Positions 56,930-64,000 of a stretch of 64,000 bases of DNA are shown here, in pieces (position 1 is the first letter of the stretch; each line of letters opens with the position of its first letter). The notes under the pieces were generated by a model. The model had not been told where the DNA came from and searched no databases. It saw only the letters and a program-made list of their open reading frames with translations. The DNA lies in the NCBI GenBank assembly GCA_036365145.1, contig JAEOAD010001370.1, positions 181,190 through 245,189 on the forward strand, read 5' to 3'. This DNA is from Orientallactaga sibirica (taxonomy: Eukaryota > Chordata > Mammalia > Rodentia > Dipodidae). The translations under genes and the position numbers were made by a program.

Positions 56930-58745
56930 CTGATCACTGTACTTACTATGTGAAGTAAGCTAGTTCTGCTCTGGGAATGAGTTGCTTTCCCCTGAAGAAG
57001 ATTGAGTGCAGCAAGTTCAAACCTTCCTAGTTTGTGTAATATAACAATATGTACAACTTAGTAGGTATGCCTCATTTCTAACATAGTTTGTTATAAAACA
57101 AACATGTTCATTGCCAAACACTGTACTGTGTGAACTAAGCTAGTTCTGCTTTTGGAATGACTTGCTTTCCTACGAAGAAGGTTGAGTGCAGCAAGTTCAA
57201 ACTTCCGTGTTTGTGTAATCTAACAACAAGTACAACTTAGTAGATTCGTGCCACTTCTAACGTGGTTTATTTAGAAAGCAGGTATATTCATTGCTGAACA
57301 CTGTACTATGTGAAGTAAGCTAATTCTGCTATTGGAATGAGTTGCTTTCCCACTAAGAAGGTGAAGTGCAGCAAGTTCAAACTTTCCTAGTTTGTGTAAT
57401 ATATCAAGATGTGCAACTTAGTAGATTCATTTCATTTGTAATGTCGTTTCTATAGAAAAGAAACATCTTCATTCCCGAACACTGTACTGTGTGAAGTAAG
57501 GTAATTCTGCTCTTGGAATGAGTTGCTTTCCCATGAAGAAGGTTGAGTGCAGCAAGTTCAAACTTTCCCAGTTTGTATCATCTAACAAGATGTACAACTT
57601 AGTAATTTCAACTCAATTCTAAGGTAGTTTGTTTAGAAAACAAACATTTTCATTGCCAAAACTATACTCTGTGAAGTAAGCTAGTTCTGCTCTTGGGAAT
57701 GAGTTACCTTCCTACGAGGAAGGTTGAGTGCACCAAGTTCAAACTTTCCTCGTTTGTGTCATCTAACAACATGTACAACTTAATGGATTCTCCTCATTTC
57801 TAAAGTAGTTTGTTCTGAAAACAAATATCTTCATTTCCAAACACTGTACTGTGTTAAATAAGCTAGTTCTGTACTCGGAATGAGTTAGTTTCCCACGAAG
57901 TGGGATGAGTGCAGCAAGATCACACTGTCCTTGTTTGTGTAATCTAACAAGATGTACAACTTAGTAGATTCGCTTCATTTCTAAAGGAGTTTGTTTAGAA
58001 AACAAACATCTTCATTGCCGAACACTGTACTGTGTGAAATAAGCTAGTTCTGCTGTCGGAATGAGTTCCTTTCCTACGAAGAGGTGTGAGTGGAGTACGT
58101 TCAAACTTTCCTTCTTTGTGTAATCTATCACGATGTACAACTTAGTAGTTTCGCCTCATTTCTTAAGTAGTTTGTTTAGAAAACAAACATGTTCATTGCC
58201 TAACAGTGTAATGTGTGTTGTAAGCTAGTTCTGCTCTTAGAATGAGTTGCTTTCCTACGAAGAAGGTTGAGTGCAGCAAGTTCAAACTTTCCTAGTTTGT
58301 GTCATATAAGAAGTTGTACACCTTAGTAGATTCGCTTCATTTCTAAAGTAGTTTGTTTAGAAAACAAACATCTTCATTTCCGAACACTGTACTGTTTTAA
58401 ATAAGCTAGTTCTGTTTTCGGAAATAGTTGCTTTCCTATGAAGAGGGTTGAGTGCAGCAAGTTCAATCTTTCCTTGTTTGTGTAATGTAACAAGATGTAC
58501 ATTTTAGTAGATTCGCCTCATTTCTAACTTAGTTTGTTTAGAAAACAAACATGTTCATTTCCGAACACTGTACTTACTTTGTGAAGTAAGATAGTTCTGC
58601 TCTTGGAATGAGTTGCTTTCCAAAGAAGAAAGTTGAGTGCAGCTAGTTCAAACTTTCCTAGCTTGTGTAAGCTAACAACATGTACAAGTTAGAAGATTCG
58701 TCTCACTTCTAACGGAGCTTGTTTAGAAAACAAACATGTTCATTT
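56930..58745. repeat. Higher-order repeat copy a (10 monomers)
   Basis: It starts at 'ctgatcactgtacttactatg' and matches 58746-60936. The offset is 1816 bp at first ('ctctgggaatgag', 'cccctgaagaagattgag', the 'gtcgtttctatag' monomer at 57446 and 59262). It becomes 1996 bp after one extra monomer in copy b, and about 2192 bp after the B1 insertion in copy b. Confidence 0.88.
57446..57464. repeat. Variant inverted repeat (type example)
   Basis: 'gtttctatagaaaagaaac' replaces the common 'gtttgtttagaaaacaaac'. The G in the left arm and the paired C in the right arm have become C and G together. Other examples, some with point changes, start near 46581, 46941, 48210, 49298, 59262, 61453, 62181, 63446 and 63987. 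They are usually preceded by 'ttcatttcatttctaatgtc', so they form a distinct monomer class found only in subfamily B. Confidence 0.85.
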
Positions 58746-60181
58746 CTGAACACTGTACTTACTATGTGAAGTAAGCTAGTTCTGCTCTGGGAATGAGTTG
58801 GTTTCCCCTGAAGAAGATTGAGTGCAGCAAGTTCAAACTTTCCTAGTGTGTGTAATCTAACAAGATGTACAACTTAGTAGGTATGCCTCATTTCTAAAGT
58901 AGTTTGTTATAAAACAAACATGTTCATTGCCAAACACTGTACTGTGTCGACTAAGCTAGTTCTGGTTTTGGAATGAGTTGCTTTCCTACAAAGAAGGTTG
59001 AGTGCAGCAAGTTCAAACTTCCTTGTTTGTGTAATCTAACAAGAAGTACAACTTAGTAGATTCGCCCCACATCTAACGTAGTTTGTGTAGAAAGCAAGTA
59101 TGTTCATTGCCGAAAACTGTACTGTGTGAAGTAAGCTAATTCTGCTATTGGAATGAGTTGCTTTCCCACGAAGAAGGTGGAGTGCAGCAAGTTCAAACTC
59201 TCCTAGTTTGTGTAATATAACAAGATGTTCAACTTAGTAGATTCATTTCATTTGTAATGTCGTTTCTATAGTAAAGAAACATCTTCATTCCAGAACACTG
59301 TACTGTGTGAAGTAAGCTAGTTCTGCTCTTGGAATGAGTTGCTTCCCCATGAAGAAGGTTGAGTGCAGCAAGTTCAAACTTTCCCAGTTTTATCATCTGA
59401 CAAGATATACAACTTAGTAATTTCAACTCAATTCTAAAGTAGTGTGTTTAGAAAACAAACATGTTCATTGCCAAACACTGTACTGTGTGAAGTGAGCTAG
59501 TTCTGCTCTTGGAATGAGTTGCTTTCCTACGAAGAAGGTTGAGTGCAGAAAGTTCAAACTTTCCTCGTTTTTGTCATCTAACAAGACGTACAACTTCATA
59601 GATTCGCTTCATTTCTAAATTAGTTTGTTTAGAAAACAAACATCTTCATGTCCGAACACTGTACTGTGTTAAATAAGCTAGTTCTGTTCTTGGAGTGATT
59701 TGCTTTCCTACGAATAGGGTTGAGTGCAGCAAGTTCATACTTTTTCAGTTTGTGTAATCTAGCTAGGTTTACAACTTAGTAGTTTCACCTCATTTCTAAA
59801 GTAGTTTGTTTAGAAAACAAATATCTTCATTTCCAAACACTGTACTGTGTTAAATAAGCTAGCTCTGTACTCAGAATGAGGTAGTTTCCCACTAAGTGGG
59901 ATGAGTCCAGCAAGATCACACTGTCCTTGTTTGTGTAATCTCACAAGATGTACAACTTAGTAGATTCGCTTCATTACTAAAGGAGTTTGTTTAGAAAACA
60001 AACATCTTCATTGCCGAACACTGTACTGTGTGAACTAAGCAAGTTCTGCTCTCGGAATGATTTCTTATCCTACGAAGAGGTGTGTGTGCAGTACATTCAA
60101 ACTTTCCTTCTTTGTGTAATCTATCAAGATGTACAACTTAGTAGTTTTGCTTCATTTCTTACGTAGTTTTTTTTTTTTTAA

Positions 60182-60195
60182 AAAACAAACATGTT
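60182..60195. repeat. B1 target-site duplication, left
   Basis: 'aaaacaaacatgtt', repeated exactly at 60370-60383. The matching monomer in copy a has a single 'aaaacaaacatgtt' near 58180, i.e. an empty site. Confidence 0.9.
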
Positions 60196-60369
60196 GCTGG
60201 GCGTGGTGGCACACGCCTTTAATCCCAGCACTCAGGAGGCAGAGGTAGGAGGATCGCCGTGAGTTCAAGGCCACTCTGAGACTACATAGCTAATTCCAGG
60301 TCAGCCTGGGCCAGAGTGAGACCCTACTTTGCAAAAACTAAAAAGAAAAAAAAAAGAAAAAAAAAAAAG
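60196..60369 (+). mobile_element. B1 SINE, full-length with A-rich tail
   Basis: Starts 'gctgggcgtggtggcacacg', with an A-box-like start followed by 'tttaatcccagcac'. It has a B-box-like 'gagttcaaggccac', then 'ctacatagctaattccaggt' and 'ccagagtgagaccctac', and ends in an A-rich tail. 7SL-derived, Pol III type. It is flanked by a 14-bp target duplication. A run of T replaces 'gtttag' just upstream, at about 60167-60179. This B1 subtype differs from the older fragment at 36844. Confidence 0.95.
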
Positions 60370-60383
60370 AAAACAAACATGTT

Positions 60384-63300
60384 CATTGCCGAACAGTGTA
60401 CTATGTGTTGTAAGCTAGTTCTGCTCTTGGAATGAGTTGCTTTCCTACGAAGAAGGTACAGTGCAGAAGGTTCAAACTTTCCTAGTTTGTGTCATATAAC
60501 AAGTTGTACACCGTAGTAGATTTGCTTCATTTCTAATGTAGTTTGTTTATAAAACAAACATCTTCATTGTTGAACACTGTACTGTTTTAAATAAGCTAGT
60601 TCTGTTCTCAGAAAAAGTTGCTTTCCTATGAAGAGGGTTGAGTGCAGCAACTTCAAATTTTCTGAGTTTTATGTCATCTATCAATATGTACAACTTAGTA
60701 GATTCGCCTCATTTCTAACGTAGTTTGTTTAGAAAATAAACATGTTCATTTCCCAAACACTGTACTTACTTTGTGAAGTAAGATAGTTCTGCTCTTGCAA
60801 TGAGGTGCTTTCCCACGAAGAAGGTTGAGTGCAGCAAGTTCAAACTTTCCTAGTTTGTGTTATCTAACAAGATGTACAAGTTAGAAGATTCGCCTCACTT
60901 TTCACAGAGTTTGTTCAGAAAACAAACATGTTCACTGCCGAACACTGTAATGTGTGAAGTAAGCTAGTTCTGCTGTTGGAATGAGTTGCTTTCCTATGAA
61001 GAAGGTTAAGTGCAGAAAGTTCAGACTCTCCTAGATTGTATCATCTAACAAGATGTACAACAATAGTAGATTCGCTTCTTTTCTAAAGTAGTTTGTTTAG
61101 AAAACAAACATCTTCTTTGCCGAACACTCTACTGTGTTAAATAAGCTAGTTCTTTTCTTGGAATGAGTTGCTTTCCTATGAAGTGGGTTGAGTGCAGGAA
61201 GTTCAAACTTTCCTTGTTTGTGTAATCTAACAAAGGGTACAACGTAGTAGATTCTCCTCACTTCTAAAATAATTTGTTTAGAAAACAAATATGTTCATTC
61301 CCAAACACTGTACTTTGTGAAGTAAGGTAGTTCTGCTCTTGGAATGAGTTGCTTTCCTACGATGAAGGTTGAGGGCAGCAAGTTCAAACTTTCCTAGTTC
61401 ATGTCATCTAACAAGATATACAACTTAGTAGATTCATTTCATTTCTAATGTCGTTTCTATAGAAAAGAAACATGTTCATTTCTGAAAACTGTACTGTATG
61501 AAGTAAGCTAATACTGCTCTTGGAATGAGTTGCTTTCCTACGAAGAAGGTTGAATGAAGCAAGTTCAAAAGTCCCTAGTTTTGGTCATCTAACAAGATGT
61601 ACAACTTAGTAGATTCACTTCATTTCTAAAGTAGTTTGTTTGGAAAATAAACATCTTCATTGCTGAACACAGTACTGTGTTAAAAAAAGCTAGTTATGCT
61701 CTCGGAAAGAGTTGCTTTCCTATGAAGTGGGTTCAGTGCAGAACGTTCAAACTTTCCTTGTTTGTGTAATCTAACAAGATGTACAACTTATTAGGATCGG
61801 ATCACTTCTAACATAATTGGCTTAGAAAACAAATATGTTCATTCCCGAACACTGTATTTACTGGGTGAAGTAAGCTAGTTCTGCTCTTGGAATGAGTTCC
61901 TTTCCTACAAAGAAGTTTGACTGCAGCAAGTTCAGACTTTTCTAGTTTGTGTCATCTAACAAGATGTACAACTTATTTGATTTCTCTCACTTCTAACGTA
62001 GTTTGTTTAGAAAAAAAAATGTTCATAGCAGACCACTGGACTGGTTGAAGTAAGCTAGTTCTGCTCTTGGAATGAGGTGCTTTCCTAAGAAGAAGGTTGA
62101 GGGCAGCAAGTTCAATCTTTCCTAGTTTGTGTCATCTAACAAGATGTACAACTTAGTAGATTCATTTCATTTTTATTGTCGTTTCTATACAAAAGAAACA
62201 TTTTCATTCCTGAACACTGTACTGGGTGAAGTAAGCTACTTCTGCTCTTGGAATGAGTTGCTGTCCCACGAAGAAGGTTAAGTGCAGCAAGTTCAAACTT
62301 TCCTAGTTTCTGTAATCTATCAACATATACAACTTAGTAGTTTCACCTCAATTCTAAGTAGTTTTTTTTGAAAACAAACATCTTCATTACCGAACACTGT
62401 ACTGTCTGAAATAACCTAGTTCTACTCTAGGAATGAGTTGCTTTCCTACAAAGAGGGTTGAGTGCAGCAAGTTCAAACTTTCCAAGTTTGTGTAATCTAT
62501 CAAGGTGTACAACTTAGTAGTTTCACCTCATTTCTAACGTAGTTTGTTTAGCAAACAAACACGTTCATTGCCGAACACTATACTGTGTGACGTAAGCTAG
62601 TTTGGCTCTTGGAATGTGTTGCTTTCCCACGAAGAAGGTTGAGTGCAGCAAGTTCAAACTTTCCTAGTTTGTGTCATCTAAAAGATGTACAAATTAGTAG
62701 ATTCGCTTCATTTCTAAAGTACTTTGTTTAGAAAATAAACATCTTCATTGCTGAACACTGTACTGTGTTAAATAAGCCAGTTCTGTTCCAGAATGAGTTG
62801 CTTTCCTATGAAGAGGGTTGAGTGCAGCTAGTTCAAACTTCTTTGCTTGTGTAATCTAACAAGATGTACAACTTAGTAGATTCACCTCATTTCTAACGTA
62901 GTTTGTTTAGAAAACAAACATGATCATTTGAGAACACTGTACTTACTGTGTGAATTAAGCTAGTTCTGCTCTTGGAATGAGTTGCTTTCCCATGAAGAAG
63001 GTTGAGTGCAGCAAGTTCAAACTTTCCTACTTTGTGTAATCTAATAAGATGTACAAGTTAGTAGATTTGCCTCACTTCTAACGTAGTTTGTTGAGAAAAC
63101 AAATATGTTCATTGCCGAACACTGGTCTGTGTGAAGGAAGCTAGTTCTGCTCTTGGAATGTGTTTCTTTCCTACGAAAAAGGTTCAGTGCACAAGTTCCG
63201 ACTTTCCTAGTTTGTGGCATCTAACAAGATGTACAACTTAGTAGATTCGCCTCAATTCTAAAGTAGTTTGTTTAGAAAGCAAACATGTTCATTGCCAAAT

Positions 63301-64000
63301 GCTCTACTTTGTTAACAACCTAGTTCTGTTCTCAGAATCAGTTGCTTTCCTACGAAGAGGGTTGAGTGCAGAAAGTATAAACTTCCCTTGCTTCTGTAAT
63401 CTAACACGATGTACAGCTTAGTAGATTCATTTCATTTCTAATGTAGTTTCTATAGACAAGAAAAATCTTCATTCCTGAACACTGTACTGTGTGAAGTAAG
63501 CTAGTTCTGCTCTTGGAATGAGTTGCTTTTTACGAAGAAGGTTGAGTGCAGCAAGTTCAGACTTTCCTAGTTTGTGTCCTCTAAAAAGATGTACAACTTA
63601 ATAAATTCGCTTCATTTCTAAAGTAGTTTGTTTAGAAAACAAACATCGTCATTGCTGAACACTGTACTGTGTGAAATAAGCTAGTTCTATTCACGGAAGG
63701 AGCTGCTTTCCTATAAATAGTTTTCAGTGCAGCAAGATCAAACTTTCCTAGTTTGTGTCATCTAACAAGATATACAAGTTAGTAGATTCGCTTCATTTCT
63801 AAAGTAGTTTGTTTAGAAAACAAACATCTTCATTGCTGAACAGTGTACTGTGTTAAATAAGCTTGTCTGTTCTTGGAATAAGTTGCTTCCCTACGAAGTG
63901 GGTTGAGTGCAGCAAGTTCTATCTTTCCTTGTTTGTGTAATCTAACAAGATGTACAACTTAGTAGATTCATTTCATTTCTAATGTCGTTTCTATAGAAAA
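60384..64000. repeat. Satellite array, subfamily B, segment 3
   Basis: About 20 monomers of type B, running off the window end. Variant monomers with the altered inverted repeat ('gtttctatagaaaagaaac' class) lie at 61453, 62181, 63446 and 63987. No gene is seen. Confidence 0.95.

Larger units (their letters stand above)
51781..60181. repeat. Satellite array, subfamily B, segment 2
   Basis: About 46 monomers of type B. It includes a near-identical two-monomer duplication (54063-54785) and the first copy of a 10/11-monomer repeat (56930-58745). A deletion junction near 56869 joins 'gcaagtccaaac' to 'ttagtactttt', removing the 'ctttccttg...acaac' part of a monomer. Confidence 0.95.
58746..60936. 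repeat. Higher-order repeat copy b (11 monomers plus B1)
   Basis: Partner of 56930-58745. The extra monomer (about 59651-59836, with 'ggagtgatttgc' and 'atctagctaggtttac') is absent from copy a. The 'gtactcagaatgaggtagtttccc' monomer at 59837 matches 57841, and 'actgttttaaataagc' near 60583 matches 58390. Confidence 0.85.

Noticed and set aside
648..61288. Many 60-80 residue frames of similar sequence
   Set aside because: They are the same one or two satellite frames recurring per monomer, broken in most monomers. Variation does not favour synonymous sites.
60937..63000. Third copy of the 10/11-monomer repeat, suggested by the variant monomer at 61453
   Set aside because: The 2191-bp spacing to 59262 fits, but the neighbouring monomers do not share the private variants, so only the marker monomer recurs.
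1..64000. CRISPR array or other spaced repeats
   Set aside because: Repeats are head-to-tail 180-bp monomers without unique spacers, and rodent SINE and ERVs show a mammalian genome.
1..64000. CENP-B box in the satellite monomer
   Set aside because: Candidates such as the reverse complement of 'ttgctttcttacgaag' keep TTCG and the central A of the core but miss the CGGG end. I find no full match by eye.

Overview
This window is eukaryotic, non-genic heterochromatin. About 54 kb of the 64 kb is one tandem satellite with a monomer near 180 bp (spacings of 179-181 bp measured at the start of the window). All monomers lie in the same orientation. The rest is retroelements that landed in the array. 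I find no intact cellular protein gene, no tRNA or rRNA and no CRISPR array. Nearly every open frame is a chance frame through satellite or a repeat. A B1-type SINE, IAP-like class II LTRs and ERVL/MaLR-type LTRs point to a rodent. The B1 sub-sequence (a 'gactacatag' block followed by 'ccaggtcagcctgggc') reminds me of jerboas (Dipodidae), but that is recall, not a search. A centromeric or pericentromeric location is inference.

Layout: 1-7401 satellite subfamily A; 7402-7790 an LTR/satellite hybrid; 7791-14074 satellite A, the second copy of a ~6.65-kb tandem duplication; 14075-14466 a clean solo MaLR-type LTR on the minus strand; 14467-17097 satellite A; 17098-17820 a GC-rich insert with an 81-bp tandem repeat; 17821-35051 satellite A; 35051-40856 two IAP-like proviral remnants arranged LTR-internal-LTR-internal-LTR; 40857 to about 41600 satellite A; about 41600-49763 satellite subfamily B; 49764-51775 a complete MaLR-type provirus with a 5-bp target duplication; 51781-60181 satellite B; 60196-60369 a B1 SINE with a 14-bp target duplication; 60384-64000 satellite B.

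The satellite has higher-order structure: linked variants, 2-, 3-, 10/11- and 15-monomer repeats, and a ~37-monomer duplication. Every monomer carries a near-perfect inverted repeat (8-bp arms, 3-bp centre). In one subtype both arms have changed together.

The strangest signal is interleaving of two unrelated sequences. At 7402-7790, and throughout the second IAP-like copy (about 38460-40380), retroelement sequence is peppered with short satellite words in correct satellite order, often near the right spacing. At 7402-7790 the satellite component carries the private variants of 760-1140, while the LTR component matches 14075-14466. That is what an averaged consensus of two misaligned repeat copies would look like. 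I favour an assembly or polishing artefact, with dense gene conversion as the biological alternative. Raw long reads would decide.
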